Below are positions 9,142 through 20,558 of a DNA stretch of 64,000 nucleotides, one piece after another. Numbering within the stretch: the stretch's first letter is position 1; the number at the start of each line of letters is the position of its first letter. A program made the position numbers and the translations under genes. A model generated the notes under the pieces. The model was not told the origin of the DNA, did no database searches, and saw only the letters and a list, made by a program, of their open reading frames with translations. The DNA lies in NCBI RefSeq assembly GCF_003952365.1, contig NZ_CP034443.1, forward strand, positions 372,001 through 436,000, read 5' to 3'. The DNA is from Mesorhizobium sp. M9A.F.Ca.ET.002.03.1.2 (GTDB taxonomy: Bacteria > Pseudomonadota > Alphaproteobacteria > Rhizobiales > Rhizobiaceae).

Positions 9142-10332
9142 CTAAAAGAACGCCTGCAACCCGGTCTGCGCCCGCCCAAGGATCAGCGCATGCACGTCGT
9201 GCGTGCCTTCATAGGTGTTGACGGTTTCAAGGTTCTGCGCGTGGCGCATGACGTGATAGCCGATCTGGATGCCGTTGCCGCCATGCATGTCGCGGGCCTG
9301 CCGGGCAATGTCGAGCGCCTTGCCGCAATTGTTGCGCTTGACGATCGAGATCATCTCCGGCGCCATCTTGCCTTCGTCCATCAGCCGCCCGACGCGCAGG
9401 CTGCCCTGCAGGCCGAGCGCGATCTCGGTCTGCATGTCGGCGAGCTTCTTCTGGAAAAGCTGCGTGCCGGCCAGCGGCTTGCCGAACTGCTTGCGGTCGA
9501 GGCCATATTGGCGCGCCCGGTGCCAGCAATCTTCCGCCGCGCCCATCGCGCCCCAGGAGATGCCGTAGCGCGCCCGGTTGAGGCAGCCGAACGGACCTTT
9601 CAAGCCGGAGACGTTGGGCAGCAGCGCGTCTTCGCCGACCTCGACGCCCTCCATCACCACCTCGCCGGTGATCGACGCGCGCAGCGACAGCTTGCCGCCG
9701 ATCTTCGGCGCCGACAGCCCCTTCATGCCCTTTTCCAGCACGAAGCCGCGAATCTGGTTGTCATGCGCCGCCGATTTCGCCCAGACGACGAAGACGTCGG
9801 CGATCGGTGCGTTGGATATCCACATTTTTGAGCCGGAGACCTTGTAGCCGTTTGCCGTCTTCTCGGCTCGCGTCTTCATGCCGCCCGGGTCTGAACCGGC
9901 ATCCGGCTCGGTCAGGCCGAAGCAGCCGATCCACTCGCCGCTGGCGAGCTTCGGCAGGTATTTCTTGCGCTGCGCCTCCGAGCCATAGGCATGGATCGGA
10001 TACATCACCAGCGACGACTGCACGCTCATCATCGAGCGATAGCCCGAGTCGATGCGCTCGACCTCCCGCGCCACCAGCCCGTAGGTGACGTAGTTGGCGC
10101 CGAGCCCACCATATTCTTCCGGAATGGTTATGCCGAGCAGCCCGGCCTCGCCCATCTCGCGAAAGATCCCGGCATCCGTCTTTTCCTCGAGATAGGCTTC
10201 CTCGATCCTGGGAGCGAGCTTGTCGGCGGCGAATGCCGCCGCGCCATCGCGCACCATCCGCTCGTCTTCCGAAAGCTGGTCCTCGATCAGGAAGGGATCT
10301 TCCCAGACGAATGCGTTCTTGTCGGCGGCCAT
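9142..10332 (-). CDS. gcdH: Glutaryl-CoA dehydrogenase
   Basis: A 396-residue FAD acyl-CoA dehydrogenase that oxidatively decarboxylates glutaryl-CoA to crotonyl-CoA in lysine, tryptophan and glutarate breakdown. The catalytic base Glu375 lies in [15 protein letters not shown]. Arg99 in [17 protein letters not shown] corresponds to the substrate-carboxylate-binding Arg of glutaryl-CoA dehydrogenases, which separates this enzyme from generic acyl-CoA dehydrogenases. FAD-contact motifs [15 protein letters not shown] and WISNAP are present. GGAGACCGAGG precedes the start. A LysR gene is divergently transcribed 165 bp away, an arrangement seen for GcdR/GcdH, so glutarate-responsive control is plausible. 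A short palindromic repeat lies in the shared promoter region. Confidence 0.92.
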   Translation of the reverse strand: MAADKNAFVWEDPFLIEDQLSEDERMVRDGAAAFAADKLAPRIEEAYLEEKTDAGIFREMGEAGLLGITIPEEYGGLGANYVTYGLVAREVERIDSGYRSMMSVQSSLVMYPIHAYGSEAQRKKYLPKLASGEWIGCFGLTEPDAGSDPGGMKTRAEKTANGYKVSGSKMWISNAPIADVFVVWAKSAAHDNQIRGFVLEKGMKGLSAPKIGGKLSLRASITGEVVMEGVEVGEDALLPNVSGLKGPFGCLNRARYGISWGAMGAAEDCWHRARQYGLDRKQFGKPLAGTQLFQKKLADMQTEIALGLQGSLRVGRLMDEGKMAPEMISIVKRNNCGKALDIARQARDMHGGNGIQIGYHVMRHAQNLETVNTYEGTHDVHALILGRAQTGLQAFF

Positions 10333-10352
10333 GGCCTCGGTCTCCAGAATCT

Positions 10353-10410
10353 ATGCATGTCGCCCAAAAGTGTTCAGCGGTTTTGGGATAACGACATGCA
10401 CAAAACAAAA
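10353..10410. repeat. Short palindromic intergenic repeat (family A)
   Basis: ATGCATGTCGCCCAAAAG and GGGATAACGACATGCA form the two ends of an imperfect palindrome with the centre TGTTCAGCGGTTTT. Near-copies lie at 34559-34617 and, with an extra internal stem, at 25563-25636. It sits between gcdH and its divergent LysR gene, so it may overlap regulatory DNA. Confidence 0.7.
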
Positions 10411-10497
10411 AATCTCGGATGCCGGGGCTTATCGGCTTCCAGCTCGAAAAAATCAAACGAAATTGCTTCACCGATCAATGATCGTTAGTAATGGATC

Positions 10498-11382
10498 ATG
10501 AACGTTCAGCGCCGCCTTTTGCCTGGTATCAGCGCCCTTGCCGCCTTCGAGGCGGTGGCCCGGCTGGGCAGTTTCACCGCCGCCGCGCAGGAACTCGATC
10601 TGACCCAGGGCGCCGTCAGCCGCCAGATAAGGCATTTGGAGGACCAGTTCGGCCGCCGGCTGTTCGATCGCGACAGCCGCAATGTCAGGCTGTCGTCGGC
10701 AGGAGAGATCTATGCCGAAGCGGTGCGCGCCGCGCTGGGTCAATTGCGCGACGCAGCTCTTGGATTGATGAGCAATCGGCATAGTGGCATCTTGAACCTC
10801 GCCATTCTGCCGACCTTCGGCACGCGCTGGCTGATGCCGATGATCCCCGATTTCGTCGAAAACAACCCGGACATCACCATCAATTTCGTCACCCGCATCG
10901 GCCGCTTCGACTTCGCTCGCGAAAGGCTCGACGCCGCCATCCATTTTGGCTTGCCCGACTGGCCGGACGCCGACTCGACGCTGCTGGTCCGCGAAGAGGT
11001 GGCGCCTGTCGTCTCGCCCGAATTTCTGGCCGGCCGCGCCATTGCCACGCCTGCCGATATCGGTCGCCTGCCGCTGCTGCATATGGCGACGCGGCCCGGC
11101 GCATGGACCGAGTGGTTCGAGCATCAGGGTTTGAGCGCGCCGACCGGGCCGGGCATGCAGTTTGAGCAATTCGGCACCGCCGCCCAGGCCTGCATGGCCG
11201 GGCTCGGCGTGGCGCTGCTGCCGCAGGTCCTCATATCCGGCGAATTGCAGCGCGGCCAGCTCGTGCCGGCGCCGGGCCGGCCGATGCAAAGCCGCAGCGC
11301 CTATTACCTTGTCGTGCCGCACGACAAGCGCGGCCATCCGCCCGTCGCCTCGTTTCGCGACTGGCTGCTCGGTCGCGTTTAA
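10498..11382 (+). CDS. LysR-family transcriptional regulator next to gcdH
   Basis: A 294-residue GcvA-like LysR protein. Residues 1-65 form the winged HTH (ALAAFEAVARLGSFTAAAQEL, then TQGAVSRQIRHLEDQFG). About 95-290 is the periplasmic-binding-like effector domain. It is transcribed divergently from glutaryl-CoA dehydrogenase and so is the likely activator of gcdH, sensing glutarate or a related metabolite; the effector is inferred from GcdR systems, not visible here. ATG at 10498 chosen; the HTH begins within the first 15 residues, which is normal for the family. Confidence 0.85.
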   Translation: MNVQRRLLPGISALAAFEAVARLGSFTAAAQELDLTQGAVSRQIRHLEDQFGRRLFDRDSRNVRLSSAGEIYAEAVRAALGQLRDAALGLMSNRHSGILNLAILPTFGTRWLMPMIPDFVENNPDITINFVTRIGRFDFARERLDAAIHFGLPDWPDADSTLLVREEVAPVVSPEFLAGRAIATPADIGRLPLLHMATRPGAWTEWFEHQGLSAPTGPGMQFEQFGTAAQACMAGLGVALLPQVLISGELQRGQLVPAPGRPMQSRSAYYLVVPHDKRGHPPVASFRDWLLGRV

Positions 11383-11435
11383 AAGGTGTTTCCGCTTCAG
11401 AGCATCGGACCCGAGGCAAGCGACTAAGGGTCCAA

Positions 11436-11461
11436 ACACAAAACCCGCCTCGGGGGCGGGT
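11436..11461 (-). terminator. Rho-independent terminator after the toxin gene
   Basis: ACCCGCC (11443-11449) pairs with GGCGGGT (11455-11461). On the minus strand the hairpin is followed by TTTTGTG. It lies about 145 bp beyond the toxin stop and between convergent units, so it can end the toxin-antitoxin transcript. Confidence 0.7.
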
Positions 11462-11605
11462 CGCTGGCGCCAATCGGCACCATGCCAAAATTTCTAGCAT
11501 AACTGCCGGCACAAAGCAAGAACAAATTTGCCATTTGCGCCAGCCGCCGCGCAAGATATCGAAGAGATTGGCGACTAAGAAATCGACCCGCCTCCGTGCA
11601 AACCG

Positions 11606-11890
11606 CTACAGCAATTCTTGCCACTTCCGCGCGCCACGAACGACGCGCACAATCTCCGCGCCGTCCTCGATCTGGCGATAGAGGATGAGGTAATTTCCTA
11701 CAGGGAACGTGCGCAAGTCCGCTCGCACTTCCGGCCGCGCAACACCCATTCCCGGCATGTCGGCGATGCGCTGGCAATGGGTGTACATTTCGCCGTACCA
11801 ACGTAGTGCTGCTGACGGGCTGTCCTCGGCGATGTAGAGCGCAATGGCCTCGATATCCGCCTCAGCTTCCGGTCGTAAGCGCAGCGTCAT
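11606..11890 (-). CDS. ParE/RelE-family toxin
   Basis: A 94-residue protein with the RelE/ParE fold signature: LRLRPEAEADIEAIALYIAE at the start, SPSAALRWYGEMY in the second helix, PEVRADLRTFPVGNYLILY in the central strands and EIVRVVRGARKW at the end. ParE toxins poison DNA gyrase; RelE types cleave mRNA. The GARKW terminus and a CopG-type partner favour ParE, but the target is not proven. The ATG at 11890 overlaps the antitoxin TGA by one base (TGATG), typical of co-translated pairs; a longer reading to 11992 would run inside the antitoxin gene. Confidence 0.85.
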   Translation of the reverse strand: MTLRLRPEAEADIEAIALYIAEDSPSAALRWYGEMYTHCQRIADMPGMGVARPEVRADLRTFPVGNYLILYRQIEDGAEIVRVVRGARKWQELL

Positions 11891-12168
11891 CACGACTTGC
11901 GTTCGGCGATTCTCGCATCGAGCTTGCTTTTGATCCGGGCGAACGCTTGGTTGCCATCGACCGCGTTGCCACTTGCCATGCCTTCGTCCCAAAGACGGCC
12001 CAACTCGTTGATAGCCTGATCACGCTGCGTCCGGCGAACCTTCCAGTCGCGCAACGCCTCACGCATCACTTCACTCGCCGAGGCGTATTCGCCCGCCGCG
12101 ACGACCTCGCGCATCATCGTTGCCATTTCAGGGGTGAGGGCAACACTCACTTTCTCGACATTCGCCAT
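11890..12168 (-). CDS. ParD-family antitoxin (ribbon-helix-helix)
   Basis: A 92-residue antitoxin. Residues 1-50 are the ribbon-helix-helix DNA-binding part ([20 protein letters not shown], then [16 protein letters not shown]), close to the ParD/CC2985 type. The rest is a charged tail that would wrap the toxin. It is translated first and overlaps the toxin start by one base. It should repress its own promoter; an inverted repeat fitting this lies just upstream. The start at 12168 follows AAGGAGACC; the in-frame extension to 12234 would cross the promoter. Confidence 0.85.
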   Translation of the reverse strand: MANVEKVSVALTPEMATMMREVVAAGEYASASEVMREALRDWKVRRTQRDQAINELGRLWDEGMASGNAVDGNQAFARIKSKLDARIAERKS

Positions 12169-12192
12169 ACCGCGCGGTCTCCTTACGTACAT

Positions 12193-12221
12193 ACGGTAGG
12201 CAACCTTACTACCGATTGCAA
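12193..12221 (-). promoter_or_regulatory. Promoter with overlapping operator for the toxin-antitoxin pair
   Basis: On the minus strand TTGCAA (12216-12221) is followed after 17 bp by TACCGT (12193-12198), a plausible sigma-70 promoter. The inverted repeat CGGTAG/CTACCG (12194-12199 and 12209-12214) overlaps the -10 element and the spacer, as expected for an autorepressing ParD. Inferred from sequence only. Confidence 0.5.
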
Positions 12222-12256
12222 GGATCAATACCACGTCGCGTCACGACGCCGTCCAG

Positions 12257-14569
<2,313 letters not shown>

Positions 14570-14697
14570 GTCGTTCCTGCTGTCCTGTCGAAAAGAGCGG
14601 CGACCATAGGCGCAGAGCGTCGCCCCGCCAACCGCGGCGTTTTCGATCATCCTGACAGGTCCACAGGAAAGCTGCGGCACTGCGGCTCCGGGTCGGC

Positions 14698-15879
14698 TCA
14701 GACCATCCGGCTCAGCGCCTCGAAGAAAGCGACCATATCGACATCGAGGGGCTCATCGACTGGCTCCGGCTGCGACGACATCTTCGCGATGACGACCTCC
14801 GCCTTCGGATTGACATAGAGCCACTGGCCGTGGATGCCGATGCCACAAAAGGCGCCGCTTTCGGCCCCCGTCTGATACCATTTGTTGCGATAGCGGCCTT
14901 GCGGAAAGAGGAACGCCATCGTGCCGCGCTGCCAGGCCTCGGTGTCTCCGCCCGTGCCGGTCGTGTCGCGCGCCCAGGCTTCCGGCACGATACGGCGGCC
15001 GTTGGCCATGCCGCCCTGCCGCATCATCTCGCCGACACGCGCCAGATCGCGCGGCGTCACCGAAATGCCGCCGGCCGTGCGCGCCGTGCCTGCCATGTCG
15101 ACGGTCACGGATGCCTCGCCGGCAGCGCCGAGCGGCAGCCACAATTTCTCGCGCATCAGCTCGGCAAAGCGCTGTCCGGACGCGCGTTCGAGCAGGATGC
15201 CGAGCAGGTCGGAATTGGGCGAGCGGTAGCAGAACGTCCGGCCATGCGGTTCGGCCAAGCGCTGCAGCGTCAGGAGGAAGCCGGACAGGCTTTCGCTGCC
15301 GCCACCCGGATTCCACAGCGTCGCGCGACGATAGCGCGCGAAGGCGCTTTCGGGGTCGAGATAGGCTTCTTCGAAGTCGAGGCTGACGGTCATGTCGAGC
15401 ACATGCCGCACGCTGGCATCGCCATAGGCCGAGCCGGCGGCTTCCGGCAGATAGCGGGTCACCGGAGCCTGCGGATCGAAAATCCCCTCGCCTTCCAATA
15501 TGCCGGCAAGAATGGCGGTCAGCGACTTGCTGATCGAGAAGATGATGTGGCGTGCGCCGAAATCCATATGCGGTGCGAGCCAGTCGCCGACGAGCTTGCC
15601 GGCCTTCATGATCGTCAGCCCGTCGGTATCGGATCGTGTGAGAAAGGCCGCAACGGTCTCCGGGCCGCCCGCCAGAGTGACTCTCTCGCCGAGCAGCCCG
15701 TCAAGAGCCCGCGCCAGCGCCTCACCGCTGGCTGGCGCTGCGGCGACGCGTGCGCTCGGTACCAGCTCGCCGACGTTCTGGAACGACCACCGGCTGAACG
15801 GGCTTTCGCGCCAGTTGCCGAGCAGCACCTGGTTGCGGGCAAAGCCGTATCTGGTCTCGAACACGGTCTTGCCGGTCAT
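14698..15879 (-). CDS. NylB-like serine hydrolase (6-aminohexanoate-dimer-hydrolase family)
   Basis: A 393-residue penicillin-recognising-fold hydrolase. Nucleophile Ser115 and Lys118 lie in FSISKSL; Tyr218 in FCYRSPNSD fits the third catalytic residue. Blocks such as [46 protein letters not shown] and [13 protein letters not shown] resemble nylon-oligomer hydrolase NylB closely in position and wording, and the length is nearly the same (NylB is 392). No signal peptide, so cytoplasmic. It is the last gene of a minus-strand cluster with a second paralogue, an amidase and a polyamine-type importer. It probably cleaves a linear amide taken up by the importer; nylon oligomers themselves are not implied. 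Confidence 0.85.
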   Translation of the reverse strand: MTGKTVFETRYGFARNQVLLGNWRESPFSRWSFQNVGELVPSARVAAAPASGEALARALDGLLGERVTLAGGPETVAAFLTRSDTDGLTIMKAGKLVGDWLAPHMDFGARHIIFSISKSLTAILAGILEGEGIFDPQAPVTRYLPEAAGSAYGDASVRHVLDMTVSLDFEEAYLDPESAFARYRRATLWNPGGGSESLSGFLLTLQRLAEPHGRTFCYRSPNSDLLGILLERASGQRFAELMREKLWLPLGAAGEASVTVDMAGTARTAGGISVTPRDLARVGEMMRQGGMANGRRIVPEAWARDTTGTGGDTEAWQRGTMAFLFPQGRYRNKWYQTGAESGAFCGIGIHGQWLYVNPKAEVVIAKMSSQPEPVDEPLDVDMVAFFEALSRMV

Positions 15880-15906
15880 GGCGTCTCCTTCCGAACTTTT
15901 TGGAAT

Positions 15907-17103
15907 TTAGGCTAGCGCGGCGGCGATGGCGTGCACGGCTTTCATCGTCGCCATCGAATAGGCGATATTGGTGAAATCCGGGTAGCTCGAAAGCTTCACC
16001 ACGACCATTCCCGTGTCCCAGTCGATATGGATCAGCTGCCCGAACACGCCCCGGCACATCAGCGCGCGTGAACGCGGATCCTCGATCCAGAACTGGTTGC
16101 GGTAGCTGCCCTCCGGCAGGCTGGGATTGAAATCCGGTCCATGCCTGCCGTTGCGCGTTGCTTCGATCCAGTCGGCCGGCACCACGCCGCCGCCATTGTC
16201 GAGGATCAGCTGGCCGAAACGGCCATAGTCGCGCAACGTGGCGTTGAAGCCGCCATCGGCGAGCGCATAGCCGGCGCCGTCGACGGTGAAGCAGGCGCTT
16301 TCATCGGCTCCGAGCTTTTGCCAGAGTTCTTCCGAAACCAGTTGCGCCAGCCGCTTGCCGGTGACCCGCTCCATGATGAAGGCGAGCACGTCGGTCTCGA
16401 TCGAGCGGTATTCGAACGCGGCACCATGCGGCCGGCTTGTCTCCTTGAGGCCCACGATCAGCTCGAACATATGCGACGGCCACTCGAAGGCCGGATCGCT
16501 GCCCGGCGGCACCGGTTTCCAGCCTGAGGCGACATCGACCTGGCCGATGTCCGAATAAGGGTCGGTGTATTCCTCGGAAAAACGCACGCCCGTCGTCATG
16601 TCCAGCACGTGCTGCACGCTGGCGCCCGCCCAGCCGGTGGCCTCGAGCTCCGGCAGATAGGTCGTCACCGGCAGCGTCGGATCGATCAGGCCGCGCCTGA
16701 CCAGTATGCCAAACACTGAAGCGGTGACGGATTTCGCCATCGACTGCGACAAATGCAGCGTGCGGTCGGTCATGCCGTTGAAATAGCGCTCGACGGCGAT
16801 CTTGCCGTCCTTGAGCACGAGCAATCCGTCCGTATAGGTTTCGTCGAGCAGCCCGGCCAGCGTCGTCGGCTGGCCCATGCTGTTGCTCACCGGCAGCGCA
16901 TCGAGATCGACCTCGGCGCGCTCGAACCGGCGGCGATGGCCATTGCCGCGCCAGACTTCGATGGTCGGCAGAAATTCGCGGATGTGCTGGAACGCCCATC
17001 GGTTCCAGGGTCCCCTGTCCCAATCGAGCTTCGGTTGCACCATCAGCGGCGGAGAGCCTTGCATGATTGGCGGAGCCGGTTCGCTGTTGCGGTAGGAAGT
17101 CAT
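15907..17103 (-). CDS. Second NylB-like serine hydrolase
   Basis: A 398-residue paralogue of the following gene. Ser121 and Lys124 lie in LSQSMAKSV; Tyr232 in FEYRSIETD. Shared blocks are NRWAFQHIREFLPT, DPTLPVTTYLPELE and VQHVLDMTTGVRFSEEYTDP. It too looks cytoplasmic. Start: the ATG at 17103 has GGAG six bases upstream. An alternative ATG at 17158-17160 overlaps the amidase stop (ATGA), which would add 19 residues and translational coupling, but the added segment is not family-like. It lies 27 bp before the next serine hydrolase. Having two such hydrolases together suggests different chain lengths or acyl groups of one substrate class. Confidence 0.85.
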   Translation of the reverse strand: MTSYRNSEPAPPIMQGSPPLMVQPKLDWDRGPWNRWAFQHIREFLPTIEVWRGNGHRRRFERAEVDLDALPVSNSMGQPTTLAGLLDETYTDGLLVLKDGKIAVERYFNGMTDRTLHLSQSMAKSVTASVFGILVRRGLIDPTLPVTTYLPELEATGWAGASVQHVLDMTTGVRFSEEYTDPYSDIGQVDVASGWKPVPPGSDPAFEWPSHMFELIVGLKETSRPHGAAFEYRSIETDVLAFIMERVTGKRLAQLVSEELWQKLGADESACFTVDGAGYALADGGFNATLRDYGRFGQLILDNGGGVVPADWIEATRNGRHGPDFNPSLPEGSYRNQFWIEDPRSRALMCRGVFGQLIHIDWDTGMVVVKLSSYPDFTNIAYSMATMKAVHAIAAALA

Positions 17104-17156
17104 TTTATGCTCCGGGAAGTGTCGTCCCGTGGTGTCCCGACGGCTTTTGCTTTCCG

Positions 17157-18584
17157 TCATAGTTTCGGCCGGCGCGCCTTGTCTCCGTACCAGCCACCGA
17201 GTGCTTTTTCATAGGCCATGCCGGCGCGGAACACGTCTTCGTCGCTGTAGGTGCGGCCGACGATCTGGATGCCGGTCGGCACACCGTTTTTCGCACGGCC
17301 GGATGGAACCGACAGCACCGGACAGCGGCTCATCGTGTTGAACGGCGTCGTCATCACCCAGCCCAGCGAGGGATCGACAATCTTGCCGTTGATCCTGACC
17401 TCGTCCTTCGACTGGTCATGGTCGGCCGGCACCGACGGCAACGCCGTGGTCGGGCAGATCAGCACATTGTATTTCTCGAGCAGCGGCCCAAGCGTCATGT
17501 ACATGCGTCCGGCCACTTCCAGGCTGCCGACGAAATCGGTCGCCTTGGAACCCGCTCCCTCCTCGGCGAATTTGCGGGCGTAGGTCGTCATCTCGTCGGC
17601 ATGGTCGGGCAGCAGTTTCGACAGGAACGCACCGAACAAATGATTGAGATAAGCGAGCCCGGCCTCCAGGACCTCCGGTCCCCAGCCGAGATCGACTTCC
17701 TCGACCTCGGCGCCCAATGAACGAAACACATCAAGTGCTTTCTTCGTGTTCTTGACCACTTCCGGATCGACCTCGAAGCCGCCGAGATCCATCGAATAGC
17801 CGATCTTCCAGCCCTTGATCGGCTTGAATCTGGTCGGCAGCGTCAGCTTCGGCCGGAGCGAAACTATGTCCAGCGGACTGGGTCCGGTCATGACGTTCTG
17901 CAACAGGATCGCGTCCGCCACCGTACGTGCCAGCGGCCCGGTGTGGCAGTAGAAGTCGAGGTTGAAGGGAGGGTCGTCCGGATTGCGGCCATAGGGCGGC
18001 TTGTAGCCGACGACGCCGCAGGCCGATGCCGGGATGCGGATCGAACCGCCGATATCGGAACCGGTGGCGATCGAGGATGTGCCGGAGGCGAGCGAGGCGC
18101 CCGAGCCGCCCGAAGAGCCGCCGGGCGTGAACCTGGTGTTCCACGGATTGCGGGTGACGCCCCACAGCCTCGACCAGGTGTAGGCCGCGCAGGAGAATTC
18201 CGGCGTCGCGGTGCGTGCATGGACGATGCCGCCGGCCTCGATGATGCGTTCGTTCATGGTCGAACTGGCGTCGGCGACGAAATCCCTGGTGATCAGCGAT
18301 CCGCCGGTGGTCGGCTTGCCCTTGATATAGCTTTCATCCTTGATGCCGACCGGCAGGCCTTCGAGCGCGCCTGTCTTCCTGCCCTTGGCGTATTTCGCCT
18401 CGGCTTGTCTGGCCAGCGCCAGCGCCTCGTCGAAATGGGTGTTGGTGAAGGCGTTGACCTTGTCCTTCGTCGCCTCGGCGCGTGCGATGACCGCTTCCAT
18501 CAGCTCGACCGGTGAGAGCTTTTTTGCCCGGAAGCGCTTCAGCGCCTCGCTTGCCGGCATATAGCAAAGATCGAGATCGGACAT
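17157..18584 (-). CDS. Amidase-signature enzyme (NylA-like context)
   Basis: A 475-residue amidase-signature hydrolase. The Ser-cis-Ser-Lys triad is visible: Lys82 in PVGIKDESY, cis-Ser157 in TPGGSSGGSG and nucleophile Ser181 in GSDIGGSIRIPAS, with the usual 24-residue spacing. These enzymes hydrolyse linear or cyclic amides. It is directly followed by two NylB-like hydrolases, overlapping or nearly touching the first, recalling the NylA (amidase-signature) plus NylB pair. It stands 119 bp after the substrate-binding protein gene. Exact substrate unknown; amide-linked amino-acid or polyamine conjugates are an inference from the neighbours. Confidence 0.88.
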   Translation of the reverse strand: MSDLDLCYMPASEALKRFRAKKLSPVELMEAVIARAEATKDKVNAFTNTHFDEALALARQAEAKYAKGRKTGALEGLPVGIKDESYIKGKPTTGGSLITRDFVADASSTMNERIIEAGGIVHARTATPEFSCAAYTWSRLWGVTRNPWNTRFTPGGSSGGSGASLASGTSSIATGSDIGGSIRIPASACGVVGYKPPYGRNPDDPPFNLDFYCHTGPLARTVADAILLQNVMTGPSPLDIVSLRPKLTLPTRFKPIKGWKIGYSMDLGGFEVDPEVVKNTKKALDVFRSLGAEVEEVDLGWGPEVLEAGLAYLNHLFGAFLSKLLPDHADEMTTYARKFAEEGAGSKATDFVGSLEVAGRMYMTLGPLLEKYNVLICPTTALPSVPADHDQSKDEVRINGKIVDPSLGWVMTTPFNTMSRCPVLSVPSGRAKNGVPTGIQIVGRTYSDEDVFRAGMAYEKALGGWYGDKARRPKL

Positions 18585-18664
18585 GGCAGGCGGACTCCAG
18601 GCGCGCCAGGCGCCGGCCCGACGTCGATTCTTGTCGAAGGCATTCCGTCGATGGATTCAAGCAA

Positions 18665-18690
18665 GACCCGGCAGCCTTGGCTGCCGGGTC
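18665..18690 (-). terminator. Perfect 12-bp inverted repeat after the ABC binding-protein gene
   Basis: GACCCGGCAGCC (18665-18676) and GGCTGCCGGGTC (18679-18690) form a hairpin with a 2-base loop, 14 bp beyond the binding-protein stop. On the minus strand it is followed by TTGCTTG, not a clean T-run. It may act as a weak terminator or as an mRNA-stabilising hairpin that raises binding-protein levels over the downstream amidase. Confidence 0.5.
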
Positions 18691-18703
18691 CGTGGTGCCG
18701 CGA

Positions 18704-19738
18704 TCACTTCTGCAGTTCGGTCCAGATCCTGGTGTAAAGCGCCAGCACGTCGGGCGCACAGCTCAACATGAACTCACCCTTGTCGGCGAACTCGGCGGGG
18801 ATATTGACCTCCGGCGCCGTCTTCATGTCCTCGGGCATGAAGGCTTCCGATCCCTTGATGCCGTTGGCGTAGCGCGCGAAAGACGAGATCAGCGCCGCGT
18901 TTTCGGGCTCCATGATGAAGTTCTGGAACAGCTTGGCATTTTCGACGTTCTTGGCGTCCTTCAGCACCGCGAGATTGTCCATCCAGATCGGATAGCCTTC
19001 CTTCGGATAGCCATAGACCATGTCCTTGTTCTGCAGGCGGGCGCGGAAGGACGCGCCGTTCCAGTCGACGCTGGCTGCGAAGTCGCCCTTGGCGAACTTC
19101 TCGACCGTGCCGTAGTCCATGGAGATCCATTTCGGCTTTGCCGCCACCAGCGCATCGCGCGCCTTCTTCAGCACTTCCTTGTCGCCGGTGCAGGGCTCGC
19201 CGCCGACATATCTGATGGCAAGATGCATGACGTCGGCCATTTCGGGCACGACATTGACCTTGCCGACCAGTTCCGGCGGCGGATCCATGAAGATGGCGGA
19301 AGTGTTGGGATCGCCCTTGTAGACCGAGGTATTGACCGTCACGCCCGTCGTGCCCCACTGCCACGGCACGGTGTATTTGCGGCCTGGGTCGAAGGGAACG
19401 TCGACCCATTTCGGGTCCATGTTCTTGAAGTTCTCCATCTTGCTGGGCTCTGTCTCCAAGAGCAGACCTTCCTGGATCCAGATCGGCACGAAGCTCGCCG
19501 AAGGCACCACGATGTCGAAGCCGCTGCCGCCCTGCCTGATCTTGGCGAGCGCCGTGTCGTTGGAATCGTAGTCGGTGACTGTCACCTTGACCTTGTATTT
19601 TTCCTCGAATTTCTTGATGAGGTCGGGGCTGGTGTAGTTGCCCCAATTGTAGATGTTGAGTTCGCCGTCGGCGCGGGCGAGACCCGCCGAGGCGAACAGC
19701 GCGGCGCTGAGCGCCGTGGCAGTCAGTTTCCAATTCAT
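18704..19738 (-). CDS. ABC transporter periplasmic polyamine-type binding protein (PotD/PotF family)
   Basis: A 344-residue secreted protein. The signal peptide covers about residues 1-23, ending in GLARA. The mature start [22 protein letters not shown] is typical of PotD/PotF. Family blocks include [26 protein letters not shown] and [19 protein letters not shown]. It captures a polyamine or similar cation in the periplasm and passes it to the two permeases encoded upstream (13-bp gap). The exact ligand cannot be read from sequence; the hydrolase neighbours suggest a modified polyamine or aminoalkyl amide. Confidence 0.88.
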   Translation of the reverse strand: MNWKLTATALSAALFASAGLARADGELNIYNWGNYTSPDLIKKFEEKYKVKVTVTDYDSNDTALAKIRQGGSGFDIVVPSASFVPIWIQEGLLLETEPSKMENFKNMDPKWVDVPFDPGRKYTVPWQWGTTGVTVNTSVYKGDPNTSAIFMDPPPELVGKVNVVPEMADVMHLAIRYVGGEPCTGDKEVLKKARDALVAAKPKWISMDYGTVEKFAKGDFAASVDWNGASFRARLQNKDMVYGYPKEGYPIWMDNLAVLKDAKNVENAKLFQNFIMEPENAALISSFARYANGIKGSEAFMPEDMKTAPEVNIPAEFADKGEFMLSCAPDVLALYTRIWTELQK

Positions 19739-19751
19739 CGTTTCTCTCCTG

Positions 19752-20558
19752 TCACTCCTGATCTTTTTTCCTGCTGATGAAAAAGAAGACGGTGACGATC
19801 AATATCGAGATCAGCAGGAACACCGTCGAAATCGCGTTGATTTCCGGCGTGATAAAGCGCCGGAACTGGCCGAGCATGTAAGTCGGCAACGTGTCCTGGC
19901 CGCCGGACTTGACGAACTCCGTGATGACGACGTCGTCCAGCGAGATGACGAAGGCCAGCATCAGCCCGGCAAGGATGCCTGGCCAGAGCAGCGGAAAGGT
20001 GACGCGCCGAAAAGCCTTCCAGGGTGTCGCGTAGAGGTCGGCCGCAGCGATCTCCAACGTCAGATCCATGTTCTCGAGCCGCGCCCGGATCGGCAGATAG
20101 GCAAAGGGAATGCAAAAGGCCGTATGCGCGACCATCAGGTAGCCCAGCCCCGAATAGCCGGTCCAGATCTTGATGCGCGAGAAGAAGATCAGCAGCGCCA
20201 CCGCGGTGACGATTTCCGGCACCATCAGCGGCTGGTTGATGAAGGCGTATTTGAAACCGAGGCCGGGATATGGCTTCGTCCGGGTCGTGGCAAGCGCGGC
20301 CATGGTGGCGACGATCGTCGAAACGACCGCCGCGACGGAACTGATCTGCAGCGATCGGATAGAGGCGTCGACGACCTGGTTGTTGTTCCAGGCCTGGTAG
20401 AACCAGCGCAGCGACACACCTTCCCAGATCGCGATCGAACTGCCGGCGTTAAATGCATAGACGACAAGCGTGATGATCGGCAGATACAGCGCGAAAAAGC
20501 AGATCATCGCGATCGTCGCGAAGCCGGTCTGCCGGCGGATGTCGAAGCGGCTAGCCAT
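19752..20558 (-). CDS. Polyamine-type ABC transporter permease (PotC/PotI-like)
   Basis: A 268-residue inner-membrane permease with about six hydrophobic segments and the EAA-type cytoplasmic loop [21 protein letters not shown] (near 170-190). The start at 20558 overlaps the stop of the preceding permease by 8 bp. Further features of the PotC side are [16 protein letters not shown] at the first segment and [17 protein letters not shown] near the end. It forms a heterodimeric channel with the neighbouring PotB/PotH-like permease. Confidence 0.88.
   Translation of the reverse strand: MASRFDIRRQTGFATIAMICFFALYLPIITLVVYAFNAGSSIAIWEGVSLRWFYQAWNNNQVVDASIRSLQISSVAAVVSTIVATMAALATTRTKPYPGLGFKYAFINQPLMVPEIVTAVALLIFFSRIKIWTGYSGLGYLMVAHTAFCIPFAYLPIRARLENMDLTLEIAAADLYATPWKAFRRVTFPLLWPGILAGLMLAFVISLDDVVITEFVKSGGQDTLPTYMLGQFRRFITPEINAISTVFLLISILIVTVFFFISRKKDQE

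Noticed and set aside
17104..17160. Translationally coupled upstream start of the second NylB-like hydrolase
   Set aside because: It overlaps the amidase stop attractively, but the added 19 residues are not family-like and 17103 has GGAG in the right place. Kept only as an alternative.
18512..19777. Long plus-strand reading opposite the binding-protein gene
   Set aside because: Shadow frame of the PotD-like gene; no family features or ribosome-binding site.
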